Assembly (NCBI RefSeq): GCF_002742335.1
Contig: NZ_MDGR01000007.1
Coordinates: forward strand, 124,001-188,000
DNA from: Reichenbachiella sp. 5M10
GTDB lineage: Bacteria > Bacteroidota > Bacteroidia > Cytophagales > Cyclobacteriaceae
Reading direction: 5' to 3'
DNA: 64,000 nt
Below are positions 46,352 through 55,476 of this stretch, piece by piece. Below the pieces are notes generated by a model that worked only from the letters and a program-made list of their open reading frames with translations, had not been told where the DNA came from and searched no databases. The position numbers and the translations under genes are program-made. How positions within the stretch are numbered: position 1 is the first letter of the stretch; every line of letters begins with the position of its first letter.

Positions 46352-47956
46352 ATGAAAAAATCATATATAATCTCAGCAATGTTCGCCTTGGTCATGGTGT
46401 TTTCCATGTCCTGTGAGACTTTGGATGAGAGCCCAAAGAGTGTATTGGCTCCTGAGGGCTTATTTACCACGCCTGAGGAATTGCAGGCCGCAGTGAATGG
46501 AGGATACTCCTTGTTGACTAGAGAGGAGTTTTATGGAAGGAAATTGTCGTTGGCTTTGCTCGTAAGAGGGGACATGTGTGGAATCGGTGATCCGAGTACA
46601 GCTGCACGTAGACAGACTTGTGATCTCATGCAGATGGAAGTGGACAATGGTTTGGTCAACGTATTTTGGCCGATTGGTTACAAAGTATTGGCAGCAGCCA
46701 ACACCGTGATCAATGCTCAAGGCGTTGTGTCGGGTAGCGAAGAAGATGTAAATGCGGTAGTAGCTGAGGCTTATTTCTTGAGAGCCTATGTACACTATGT
46801 GTATGTGAGATTGTTTGGTGAGATCATTTACATGGATGGTCAGCCTATCGATGATCCGTTGGCGGTACAGCAGTCTCCTATCGACGAGTCCTATAGAGGG
46901 ATCATTGGGGACTTAGAGTTTGCAGCGCAGTGGTTGGCAGATGTCCCAGCGGACAGGTCTCACCCAGGCAAAGCGGCTGCTCATGGTTTGCTAGCGTCTG
47001 TATACATGACTCGCGCTACGTCTACTGCAGCTGAAGGAACGGATTGGCAAGATGCCCTAGACCATGCAGAAGAGGTGATCAACAACGAAGGTCAGTATGC
47101 TGTGGGACTAGAAGAAGATTACTACGATATTTTTGATCCAAACTATGTGTCTTCTGAAATCTTGTTCAAAGTAGACATGATTGCCAATGATTCGTACGAA
47201 AAAACTCCTGGTGATATCGGCGGATCTAATGCAGGTACTGACCAGATTGGATCAGTTACTGGACCAAGAGGCGATGAGCGATTCACAGCGGTCAATTCAG
47301 CTGCTTTCGGTTGGAGTGCCATCGTTCCAGAGTTGGAGGTATACACCAACTGGGATGGCAAAGATTACCGAAAAGCGGTAAGCTTGGATACAGCGATTAC
47401 TTTCGAGGGGACTCCGGATTATTACTTCACCAATTGGGGCTCTATTCCTCAAAATGTAGCTAGACCAGCTATTGCGAAGTATTTCAGAGCAGTAGGTGAG
47501 TCCAACGTGATACACGGTATTGAGACTGGTCCTAGTTTGAGAGATTCGAATGCCAAGCACATCATGATGAGATATGCAGAAGTTATTTTGATTGCTGCTG
47601 AGGCAGCAGTTGAATTGGGTGACAATGCGAAAGCGGTCAGCTATATCAACCGAGTGAGAGCACGTGCGAGAGGTGCTGCTGGAGCGGGTGATTCAAAGTA
47701 CCCTCCTAGCGCTGTCCCTGCAGATATCTCAGGTACTGTGACTGTGGACGATGTACTGGAGGAGCGTAGATTGGAATTGGCTTTCGAAGGTGTCAGATGG
47801 TACGATATCGTCAGAAGAGAAAAAGGAAATGTATTCTCAGGAGCTGCACCGGCTTTGGAAACAAGAAACTTCGACTCTGGCAAAGATTACTTGTGGCCTA
47901 AATACGAAGTAGATGTTACTTTGCTGGATGGGTTGACACAAAACCCAGGGTATTAA
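46352..47956 (+). CDS. SusD-like outer-membrane glycan-binding lipoprotein
   Basis: I chose the ATG at 46352 (an in-frame ATG at 46325 adds nine residues). The 534-residue protein has a lipoprotein signal ending in SMSC. It then has the SusD/RagB features 'LDESPKSVLAPEGLFTTPEELQAAVNGGYSLL', the TPR-like helices around 'AEAYFLRAYVHYVYVRLFGEI', and the C-terminal 'LEERRLELAFEGVRWYDIVR' signature. It would form the lid of the SusC transporter and bind alginate oligomers. It is followed by a strong terminator, which ends the SusCD operon without a SusE-type gene. Confidence 0.95.
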   Translation: MKKSYIISAMFALVMVFSMSCETLDESPKSVLAPEGLFTTPEELQAAVNGGYSLLTREEFYGRKLSLALLVRGDMCGIGDPSTAARRQTCDLMQMEVDNGLVNVFWPIGYKVLAAANTVINAQGVVSGSEEDVNAVVAEAYFLRAYVHYVYVRLFGEIIYMDGQPIDDPLAVQQSPIDESYRGIIGDLEFAAQWLADVPADRSHPGKAAAHGLLASVYMTRATSTAAEGTDWQDALDHAEEVINNEGQYAVGLEEDYYDIFDPNYVSSEILFKVDMIANDSYEKTPGDIGGSNAGTDQIGSVTGPRGDERFTAVNSAAFGWSAIVPELEVYTNWDGKDYRKAVSLDTAITFEGTPDYYFTNWGSIPQNVARPAIAKYFRAVGESNVIHGIETGPSLRDSNAKHIMMRYAEVILIAAEAAVELGDNAKAVSYINRVRARARGAAGAGDSKYPPSAVPADISGTVTVDDVLEERRLELAFEGVRWYDIVRREKGNVFSGAAPALETRNFDSGKDYLWPKYEVDVTLLDGLTQNPGY

Positions 47957-47985
47957 TCCTAATTTTGTTTGAAACAATTTTTTTG

Positions 47986-48020
47986 AAAAGCCGAGCAGTA
48001 CTGCTCGGCTTTTTTTATGC
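47986..48020 (+). terminator. Rho-independent terminator after SusCD
   Basis: A perfect 28-bp palindrome (13-bp arms aaaagccgagcag / ctgctcggctttt around TA) is followed by a T-run, 30 bp after the SusD stop. Confidence 0.9.
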
Positions 48021-48125
48021 CTAGTGATCAATCATCATGTCGTGTAGGGATGAGGAGAAAAAAACATCTCTACCGAGGGATTTGGAATCTACTTACGTCT
48101 ATAGTGAAAAATAAAATTCTATAGT

Positions 48126-48935
48126 ATGAAGGTAACAAAAACAATATGGGCTACAGTTTTAATAGCAGCTGTTTGGATAGGGTGTAGTTCTGACGGTACA
48201 TTGTCTGACGGTGATTCTGGAGTGACACTGACTGAATTACCTGCTGCCTTTTCTGCCTTTGATGCGGATCATGTGTCCGTGTTGCTTGATGGGGACGACA
48301 TCATTGTTGAGACAGACGGATTGCCTAATCACACCTCACCCTATTGGTCCAATACTACTACTCGAGAAATGGATGGCGTCACTACTCAGGGATCTTCGAG
48401 CAACCATGAATTATTCGTGGAACCAACGATTACTTCATATGGGCAGATGGCGCCAGGTAATATTGATGATTTCAATGGTTCCTATGCTTTGACCGTGGAT
48501 GCCACACCGGAGAGAGCCTCTTCGAGCTCTGCTACAGGGTTGGGAGCGATAGGGATAGCTGTGAGTGGTGCCGTCATCTACAACGACGAAGAGGGTCCAA
48601 ACGTACCTCTTGACAATGCTGTGGGGTCCTTGGATTACACAGGAGCACATACCGGTCCTCAGAGTTACCATTATCATCTAGAGACTACAGCTTGGTCCGA
48701 AGACGATGACGCATTGATTGGGATTATAGCGGATGGTTTTTTTCTCTATGGGCGAAAATGTGCAGAGACGGGGACGTACCCAGACGACTTGGACGAGTCG
48801 GGAGGGCACACCAGTAGCACTCAGTACAACGAGGAGTCGGTATATCACTACCACATCCAAAATGACTTGTACCTCAATCAGTACTATATTCTGTTTCCAG
48901 GAGATTATCAAGGGACTGCCAATGCCATACGTTAA
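48126..48935 (+). CDS. YHYH domain lipoprotein
   Basis: This 269-residue lipoprotein (Cys20 in WIGC) carries the YHYH motif twice (QSYHYHLET and SVYHYHIQND) in a domain with 'GVAVSGAVIYND', 'LIGIIADGFFLYGRK' and 'ESGGHTSS' segments typical of the YHYH family. The histidine clusters suggest metal binding, but the biochemical role of the family is unknown. It starts after the SusCD terminator, so it is not part of that operon. Its end overlaps the MORN-repeat gene by 14 bp, coupling it to that gene and to the SCO1 gene. Confidence 0.85.
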   Translation: MKVTKTIWATVLIAAVWIGCSSDGTLSDGDSGVTLTELPAAFSAFDADHVSVLLDGDDIIVETDGLPNHTSPYWSNTTTREMDGVTTQGSSSNHELFVEPTITSYGQMAPGNIDDFNGSYALTVDATPERASSSSATGLGAIGIAVSGAVIYNDEEGPNVPLDNAVGSLDYTGAHTGPQSYHYHLETTAWSEDDDALIGIIADGFFLYGRKCAETGTYPDDLDESGGHTSSTQYNEESVYHYHIQNDLYLNQYYILFPGDYQGTANAIR

Positions 48936-49527
48936 CCTATATTTTCTGTTGATTTTTGCTAGGTTGCTGTTGCTCAGTACACCGAAGAACACAGATATGA
49001 CTGTTTCAGTTAGTGAAAACGAGGTTCTTGTAGTCGTAAACGTCGAGCAGTTGAGTTTGCACGGAAACCAGGGGCAGTGGTATAGAGGAGAGGAGCCGTT
49101 TACCGGAGTGAGTGTACGACGTTTTTCAAATGGGCAGGTGAAGGAAAAGGTAGAGTACCTGAATGGAAAGAGACATGGTGTTCGTCAAAAGTGGTTTGAG
49201 AATGGTCAACCGAGTTATGAAGCATATTATACTGATAATCGCTTGAACGGAGTGGTGAAGTCGTGGTGGTGGAATGGACAGTTGAGATCAGAAGGGTCTT
49301 TTGTGGTGGGTAAGGCGAATGGGGTACAAAGGCAATGGTACAGTGATGGGGCACTTTTCAAGGAAATGAATATCGTCCAAGGGCGCGAGGAAGGGCTGCA
49401 ACGTGCTTGGCGCAAAAATGGAAAGGTGTATGTAAACTATGAAGCCAAAAATGGTCGCATATTTGGTTTGAAACGCACAAATTTATGCTATGAACTCAAC
49501 GAAGAAAATATTCAATTTGACCGTTGA
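48922..49527 (+). CDS. MORN-repeat protein, YwqK-like
   Basis: From ATG 48922 the product has 201 residues, with a short hydrophobic N-terminus (possible export signal). At least four MORN-like repeats of about 22 residues follow, each with the 'NGQ(V/L)...(Y/W)..G...G....W' rhythm, for example 'FENGQPSYEAYYTDNRLNGVVKSWWWNGQLRSEGSF'. MORN repeats form beta-hairpin stacks for protein or lipid contact. It overlaps the YHYH gene by 14 bp and the SCO1 gene by 38 bp, so the three are translated as a unit. The function is unknown. Confidence 0.75.
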   Translation: MPYVNLYFLLIFARLLLLSTPKNTDMTVSVSENEVLVVVNVEQLSLHGNQGQWYRGEEPFTGVSVRRFSNGQVKEKVEYLNGKRHGVRQKWFENGQPSYEAYYTDNRLNGVVKSWWWNGQLRSEGSFVVGKANGVQRQWYSDGALFKEMNIVQGREEGLQRAWRKNGKVYVNYEAKNGRIFGLKRTNLCYELNEENIQFDR

Positions 49528-50179
49528 TCTATGCTTGATGGTAGGGTTACTTGTTATAGGGGCTGGGTGTAAGTCTTCACCATCTGAGAAGGAGAGTAGG
49601 ATTGAGGTTCTGCCCTACTATAATGAAGCGACCTTTACACCGCAGTGGTACGCCTCGGATCTAGATTTACCCATAGGGTTTCATCAGATACCATCGTTTC
49701 GTTTGGTCAATCAGTATGGAGAGGAGGTCACGGAGCACACAGTAAGGGGTAAGATTTCCGTGGTGGACTTTTTCTTCACTTCATGTCCAGGAATATGCCC
49801 CAAAATGGCCTCCAATATGGCTCTTGTGCAGGAGGCATTTCTGGAGACAGATGAGGTGATAATGCTGTCGCTCTCAGTGACGCCAGAGTACGATAGTGTC
49901 CCTATACTACGAGGCTATGCTGAGCGTACAGAGGTGGTGAGTGGTAAGTGGCATTTGCTGACAGGGGACAGAGAGGAGATATATGATCTGGGACGTCATT
50001 GGTATTTTGTAGAAGAGGATTTAGGACTACAAAAGGCAGAAGAGGATTTTATTCATACAGAAAATTTCATCCTAGTGGATGGGAATCAGCACATCCGGGG
50101 GATTTATAATGGTCTCAATAAAGCGTCAGTTAATCAGTTGATTGCGGATATTCATACACTCCAGAATCAGATAGAATGA
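49490..50179 (+). CDS. SCO1/SenC family copper-binding thioredoxin-like lipoprotein
   Basis: This 229-residue lipoprotein has Cys27 (GAGC) as lipid anchor and a thioredoxin-like fold. The copper-binding motif CPGIC (Cys99 and Cys103) and the distant His in DFIHTENFILVD complete the SCO1 ligand set. SCO1 proteins deliver copper to the CuA site of cytochrome c oxidase or act as thiol-disulfide reductases. Its overlap with the YHYH and MORN genes suggests that the trio handles copper or another metal in the periplasm, which is inference. A terminator follows. Confidence 0.92.
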   Translation: MNSTKKIFNLTVDLCLMVGLLVIGAGCKSSPSEKESRIEVLPYYNEATFTPQWYASDLDLPIGFHQIPSFRLVNQYGEEVTEHTVRGKISVVDFFFTSCPGICPKMASNMALVQEAFLETDEVIMLSLSVTPEYDSVPILRGYAERTEVVSGKWHLLTGDREEIYDLGRHWYFVEEDLGLQKAEEDFIHTENFILVDGNQHIRGIYNGLNKASVNQLIADIHTLQNQIE

Positions 50180-50183
50180 CATG

Positions 50184-50220
50184 AAGCTCTTGTTGCACGG
50201 AATGCTGCAAGGGCTTTTTT
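50184..50220 (+). terminator. Rho-independent terminator after SCO1 gene
   Basis: A 9-bp stem aagctcttg / caagggctt (one G-T pair) with a partly paired inner loop, followed by a T-run. Confidence 0.7.
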
Positions 50221-50329
50221 GTCTATTTCTGTACTCTTCGGTGTTTGTAGTCCCTTTGGATAGAATCTAGCAGCAATCTCTTACAAGTTCTTGAATTTGC
50301 ATAAATTGGCACCTATCAAAATAAGACTT

Positions 50330-52093
50330 ATGCTACGGATAATATTATTGCTATCAATGAGTGTCATGACGTTCATGACTTTGGGACAAGCCCCTGCTTG
50401 GATGGATCCTGCGACTCGCATGAGTCAGTGGCCTGATGACCAGTACCTCAGCGTGATGGTATCGGAGACAGTAGGCAAAAAGGACAACCAGACCCAAATA
50501 CAGACGCAAATGTACCAGTTGGTCAAAAGCCAGTTGTCAGATGCTATCTTGGTATCGATCAATGCCGAAACGCATCTCAATATCAGTGTGAAAAATGCCG
50601 AAACAGATCAACTCTGGGAGCAGCGTTCTCGATCTGCTTCCGATGTAGAACTCGTAGGACTCAAGCAAGAGTCCTACTATGACAAACGGCAAAAATCCTT
50701 GTTTGTGTTTGGTTATGTTTCGATCGAGGAGCTGAGTAATTACCACCGAGCCATCATTCAAAAGAACATCAACGAGATCATGGAAGGGCAGGAGCAGGTT
50801 GTGCGTGTGCAGAGCAAGTCCCAAAGAATAGAATGGCTGTCTCAGACTCAGTCCGCACTTTCTGCGATCGAAAAGTCTGTTCAGGTACTGACGGCACTGT
50901 CACAACCTCACGGTGCGGACTTGTCGTTCTTGCGTCAAGTTGCTCGGGACAGCCAAAAAGAACTCAACGACCTGTTTCATAGTGGACGTGTGAGTTTGGA
51001 GGACATCAAAACACGTTTGGCTACCGAGCTACTGATGAAGCTACCCAACGGTACAGTGGAGCCGGCTCGCCTTGAGAGCATGTACTATTCACAGACGACA
51101 GTAGGTAGTGAGTTCAGTAGTAGTTTGTTTGCTCAGCTAGGGGAAGTGCTAGGGGATGATCCACGCATCACACTTTCCACGACAGGCAAAGCACGGATAG
51201 TAGGTGTATATAGCATGACCGAGGAGGAGGTGATGTTTCAAGCGGCAGTAATCAACGGCCGAGAGGCCGTGTTATCGAGTAGTAGTTTTTCGGTTGGAAC
51301 TTCGGTCATCGATCGACAGGGACTCAAGCTTCTACCGACGCATTTTGAGTTTATCTCCAAGTTGCCAGAGATGGTTGTAGAGGCACCTGCAGAGTTTCAT
51401 GTCAAACCCAATGAATTTGTCAGTCGGCCCATAATGGTTCGATGTGTGTTGGGTGGGAGATCTGTTTCGAATATGCCGTTTCGTGTGCGGTTGGATCACA
51501 ATGGGAAATCGAAGTATTATGGAGTGCTGAGTTCGGATGACGGGGTGGCGGCTTTTTATCTGACCACTGATATGGTATCTCCAGGGGCTGATTATCGATT
51601 GGATTTTAGTTTGGATTTGGCACGCTACCTATCGGTATCCGAAGATACCCCTCTCTTGTCTGCCATTCGTAATCAGGATGGTTTGTCTGAGGGGCATACA
51701 GAGTTGACTGTGTTGTCTCCGACGATATTTGTGCGCAGTAGCGAAGAAGGGATCGAAGAACCGCTGCGTATCAAGGTAATCGAGCCAGCGCTCAAAAGTG
51801 GCTTGGCACAATTGCGGTACGCTTTTGTAGAAGAGCGGGTGTCGTCGGATTATGAGTTGGTGGTGGAGGCATTTGCCCGGAAAGGGCAAACAGGAGACAT
51901 CGCGACACTGGCATATGTAGATGCGACGGTTTCGCTCATCGATTTGGACACGCAAAAGGAAATTTATAAAAACTCGTTTTATGATATCAAAGGCATAGGA
52001 GCCAATTTTGACGATGCCCAGGCCAAGGCTTTTCAGAAAGCAAAAAGTCAGATCGTAGATGATCTGACCTATGAGTTGGAGTATAATCGGTGA
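50330..52093 (+). CDS. Large secreted protein with LPP20-like N-terminus, unknown function
   Basis: From ATG 50330 (TTG 50291 is the alternative) the protein has 587 residues with a signal peptide (ending FMTLGQA). The mature N-terminus 'PAWMDPATRMSQWPDDQYLSVMVSETVGKK' resembles LPP20-type lipoproteins, which share the PxW...YLxAVG pattern. A helical stretch follows at about 140-260. The C-terminal half looks beta-rich. The last 100 residues include 'YDIKGIGANFDDAQAKAFQKAKSQIVDDL', similar to LPP20/CsgG-associated domains. It converges on the CsgG-like gene with a 23-bp gap. Confidence 0.6.
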   Translation: MLRIILLLSMSVMTFMTLGQAPAWMDPATRMSQWPDDQYLSVMVSETVGKKDNQTQIQTQMYQLVKSQLSDAILVSINAETHLNISVKNAETDQLWEQRSRSASDVELVGLKQESYYDKRQKSLFVFGYVSIEELSNYHRAIIQKNINEIMEGQEQVVRVQSKSQRIEWLSQTQSALSAIEKSVQVLTALSQPHGADLSFLRQVARDSQKELNDLFHSGRVSLEDIKTRLATELLMKLPNGTVEPARLESMYYSQTTVGSEFSSSLFAQLGEVLGDDPRITLSTTGKARIVGVYSMTEEEVMFQAAVINGREAVLSSSSFSVGTSVIDRQGLKLLPTHFEFISKLPEMVVEAPAEFHVKPNEFVSRPIMVRCVLGGRSVSNMPFRVRLDHNGKSKYYGVLSSDDGVAAFYLTTDMVSPGADYRLDFSLDLARYLSVSEDTPLLSAIRNQDGLSEGHTELTVLSPTIFVRSSEEGIEEPLRIKVIEPALKSGLAQLRYAFVEERVSSDYELVVEAFARKGQTGDIATLAYVDATVSLIDLDTQKEIYKNSFYDIKGIGANFDDAQAKAFQKAKSQIVDDLTYELEYNR

Positions 52094-52116
52094 CCAATTG
52101 GTAAAAGGTTTTCGGA

Positions 52117-53511
52117 TTATTTGGATACCTCTTTGGCGTAGCTCGATACGCGACGAATGATGCGGTTGGCGACCTCTTCTGAAGCTTGCTTGATGAGTTG
52201 AGCACTACCGATGTATTGCACTTCGTCGCGATTGAGATTGCTCGGTATGGCGCGTTTGTCCCCCCCTTCGTAGGTGTACCAGACTCCTGACCAATCTGCC
52301 GTGTTGTTTACTTCGTCAGTGACCAGTACTTGACCGGTGGTTACGTCGATGATTTTAAAAGTCGCTGCGACGGTTGATTTGGCGATTTTGATGTGTTGGT
52401 GCATTTGGACCGTCACGTCTTTCTTGATATCACGTGTCTTTTCTTTGCCGTCTTCCATGTAGGTTTCTTCCCCGACTTTGATCTTCTTTTCATAGCTACG
52501 GTCTTTGGGGTCGAGTCGTTCGGTATCGTAAGTAGTCAGTGTGACGGTACCTACGAGTATGGAGTTGACCCCTACGAGTTCGCCGAGTTGGGCAGTGGTG
52601 CCATCCTGCATCAAACCAGAGACGCTGAGTTTTTGTTCGTCAAGGATGCGGTTGGTAGCATCGCGATCGAGCAATTCAAAAAACTCATAATTGTTGTTGT
52701 ATTTTGTAAAGTAGGAGAGGATGTCAAAGGCAATGCTCCCTCCCGCGTTGTGGTCACTGGAGGAGATGTTTTCGAATTCGGTGAGCCCGAGTCGGGTGGT
52801 GCCTAGTTTTTTGGCAGCCAAATAGCGTTCTTCGGAGTCTCGGTATGCGGGCACATATTCGTAGGCGTAGCGAAAACTCTTAGCGGCTGACTTGCTTGAT
52901 TCTAGCCCTTGTAGTTGGGCATCCTTGCGGGCATTGGCATAGTGCATCGCTGCGGCTGCCTCGATGGTCTCGTTGAGAGAGGATTCTGCGGCAGCTAAGT
53001 CTGCGGATACATCTACGAGGTTGAGGTTGAGTGGCGGATCTTTCTTTTTGGCCGCTTCGAATTTTTCTGGATTAGTGGACCGTAGGATGCGATTGTATTT
53101 GCTGATAAGTGTGTAGTAGTTGATGATATCAGCCTTTTGATTGGCCGTGACGTCTCCTTCGAATTCTTCACTTGCTTTTTTGAGGTCTTCGATTTGCATC
53201 ATAAAACTATTGGTTACCCATTCATAGTTGCTTCGGAGGAGTTCTTGTAGATCTGAGATAGAGCCCTTTCTCTTGGCGATTTGCAGTCCTTTGGCGGCAT
53301 TGAGTAGACCAACTCCTGGGGTGAATTTCTCGGGTACTGTGGTGTTCTCAAAGGCGTTTTTTCCTGATTCAAAATTTCGCTTCGCTTCCCGCTCATAGTA
53401 ATTTTCTCCCTCGTCCATTTGTATGTCGAAAGGGTAGAGGACGTAGGATTTTTGTGCGAGTAAGGGTGACGTGAATGCCAGTGCTAAGGCTAAGAAAAGC
53501 AATGATCTCAT
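52117..53511 (-). CDS. CsgG-domain-like exported protein
   Basis: This 464-residue protein has a cleavable signal peptide ending LLAQ and no lipobox. The first half is helical, with Ala/Glu/Lys-rich segments (about 60-230). The second half contains a CsgG-like core: 'YEFFELLDRDATNRILDEQKLSVSGLMQDGTTAQLGELVGVNSILVGTVT' and then 'STVAATFKIIDVTTGQVLVTDEV'. CsgG forms the curli export channel, but many CsgG-related proteins in Bacteroidota are periplasmic and not pores. Without a lipid anchor and curli genes I would not call it a curli exporter. Confidence 0.75.
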   Translation of the reverse strand: MRSLLFLALALAFTSPLLAQKSYVLYPFDIQMDEGENYYEREAKRNFESGKNAFENTTVPEKFTPGVGLLNAAKGLQIAKRKGSISDLQELLRSNYEWVTNSFMMQIEDLKKASEEFEGDVTANQKADIINYYTLISKYNRILRSTNPEKFEAAKKKDPPLNLNLVDVSADLAAAESSLNETIEAAAAMHYANARKDAQLQGLESSKSAAKSFRYAYEYVPAYRDSEERYLAAKKLGTTRLGLTEFENISSSDHNAGGSIAFDILSYFTKYNNNYEFFELLDRDATNRILDEQKLSVSGLMQDGTTAQLGELVGVNSILVGTVTLTTYDTERLDPKDRSYEKKIKVGEETYMEDGKEKTRDIKKDVTVQMHQHIKIAKSTVAATFKIIDVTTGQVLVTDEVNNTADWSGVWYTYEGGDKRAIPSNLNRDEVQYIGSAQLIKQASEEVANRIIRRVSSYAKEVSK

Positions 53512-53722
53512 AGGGAGCGTAGTTGATAGTTGTTTTGGGTAGCTAAAATATAGTTTTTGGAACGTAAACGCCAGTACTCCCTCTGGAAGATGCCGTGAAC
53601 ATCATGTTGCGTAGCTAGTCGGCCAGGGTTGGTGGCTACAATGCCTGTGTCACTAGTTGCCTATCGCTCAATAGCATGAATCTGACTTCAGCCATTGAGG
53701 GGCAGGCGGGCTCTGCTGAAAA

Positions 53723-54694
53723 TCAGCCTCGTAGGACTAAGTAAGTCAGGTATGAGAAATATACGATGAGAAACAATACTCCTTCCCATCTATCTATTCT
53801 TGGCCTCTTGCCTACGATCACGGCAAAGATCAATAAAGTACTGGCCGTAATGACCATCAAAATATCCGTATTGCTAATCACATCAAAGGGTAAGGGGCGG
53901 ATGATTGAACTAAGACCTAGTATCCAGAGCAGGTTGAAAATATTGGATCCTATGACATTGCCAACAGCCATATCGGCCTGGCCTTTCTTGGCAGCTATAG
54001 CGGAAGTTACTAGCTCAGGCAATGATGTGCCAATCGCGACCACAGTCAAACCAATAAACGTTTCGCTGAGCCCAAAGGCTAGAGCGATTTCAAAGGCGCC
54101 ATCGACTACCCATTTTCCACCTACGAATAGGGCGATAGAACCTCCAACCACAAACAGGATAGACTTGCTTGTTGGCAAAGAGTTGATTTCGCTTTCAGAG
54201 TCACTGGTGTTTTCCAGTTTGGACTTATTGGTTTTTGATACGACATAAATGTAAAACATGAATAGCGCAAAAAAGAGGAGTAATATGGAGCCATCCACTC
54301 TACTCAACGTAAGTCCTTTTACCTCTACAAATAGATTTGCATTGGCCAAAAAACCAACGAGAAGTGTAGCCACCAACGAAATTGGGATTTCTGTAAAGTA
54401 AATGGACCGCTGTATGGGGAGTGGCTTGATCACAGATGCAACACCCAAAATCAGCAGTACATTGGCAATGTTGCTCCCCAGGATATTGCCAATGGCTAAC
54501 TCCGAACTGCCGTCTGAGCTTGCCAGAATGTTAACAATCAATTCGGGCATACTCGTCCCAAAGGATACAATGGTCAGCCCAATGATTAGTGTAGGGATCT
54601 TGTTTTTTTTAGCTATGGATGACGCTCCGTCTACCAAGTAATCTGCCCCTTTGATGAGCAGTACAAATCCAATTGCGAATAGTATATAAGTCAT
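53723..54694 (-). CDS. Calcium/sodium antiporter, CaCA family (YrbG-like)
   Basis: This 323-residue inner-membrane protein has about ten helices and the two internal repeats of the CaCA family. Each carries an alpha-repeat signature: 'TIVSFGTSMPELIVNILAS...GNILGSNIANVLLILG' and 'TVVAIGTSLPELVTSAIAA...GNVIGSNIFNLLWILG'. The conserved GS-PE residues coordinate the exchanged ions. It probably exports Ca2+ in exchange for Na+. It is transcribed on its own. Confidence 0.95.
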   Translation of the reverse strand: MTYILFAIGFVLLIKGADYLVDGASSIAKKNKIPTLIIGLTIVSFGTSMPELIVNILASSDGSSELAIGNILGSNIANVLLILGVASVIKPLPIQRSIYFTEIPISLVATLLVGFLANANLFVEVKGLTLSRVDGSILLLFFALFMFYIYVVSKTNKSKLENTSDSESEINSLPTSKSILFVVGGSIALFVGGKWVVDGAFEIALAFGLSETFIGLTVVAIGTSLPELVTSAIAAKKGQADMAVGNVIGSNIFNLLWILGLSSIIRPLPFDVISNTDILMVITASTLLIFAVIVGKRPRIDRWEGVLFLIVYFSYLTYLVLRG

Positions 54695-54843
54695 TGTAAG
54701 TTAAATAGGTCACACGAATTTAAAGGATTGATGAAAATATGGATGTTTTTATCCTCGAAATAATTGCGATCAACCCTCTGGTTGCTTCAGATATTGTTGG
54801 CTCAGTTTTTTAGACCAAGTTCAAGCGAACCTTGTGAGGAGAT

Positions 54844-55476
54844 CTAATCCAGTATTTCATAATACAAATATTCCCACGCCAACTGTACGCTGAACATGGG
54901 TGGGTAAGAATAATCCTCTACTTCTGCTACTTTATATTTTGGCGTCTCAAAATCGGGATGGTTAAACAACTCCATCCAATCGATCTTTCCACTTTTTCCC
55001 AACTCTTTGTAATCCTTGATATGCCAACTTAAAAATCGTGAGGGGTATTTTTGAAAATAATCAACAGGGTTTACCTCTCCTACATCCATCCAATAAATGT
55101 CAGCTTGAAAGTAGACATATTTGGGGTCTGTGTTTTCCAAAAAATAATCATAAATCCGAACACCTTCAACCAAACCAAATTCATCGCCATGATTGTGAAA
55201 GGCAAAGGCGAGACCTTTGTCTTTGCATAATTTCCCTATGGTATTGTAATAGTCACAATAGCGCTGCAACTCTACTTTGGTTGTCACCGATTTGAGTTGA
55301 TTATTTGAAGTTGTCAAGTACTCCACACCTGCTGCTATATGATCATCAATACACTTCGACCACCATTCCATGGTGCTTTTCCAGGCACCAGGACTAGGAA
55401 GGTCATGAAATGTCATCGAACCTAAAAACTGCATGTCCTGCTCCTCCACTACTTGACGAAACTCGGTGGGGGACAT
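54844..55476 (-). pseudogene. Sugar phosphate isomerase/epimerase-like domain, 3' part of a frameshifted gene
   Basis: The 210 residues are the C-terminal two thirds of a TIM-barrel sugar phosphate isomerase/epimerase. Metal-ligand-type residues include FAFHNHGDEF, YVYFQADIYWMD and FLSWHIKD. The start of the barrel (IGIQLVSVHQQMLKSPVTTLREL) is in the other frame, in the upstream gene piece. The frames join if one G is restored near 55526, giving 'SRMGYSYVETFVYDEG'. The gene is therefore frameshifted, either truly or by a sequencing error. If intact it would be one exported protein of about 424 residues. Confidence 0.75.

Noticed and set aside
52117-53511. Curli-type export channel
   Set aside because: The CsgG-like core is present, but there is no lipobox and there are no curli subunit or CsgE/F genes nearby.
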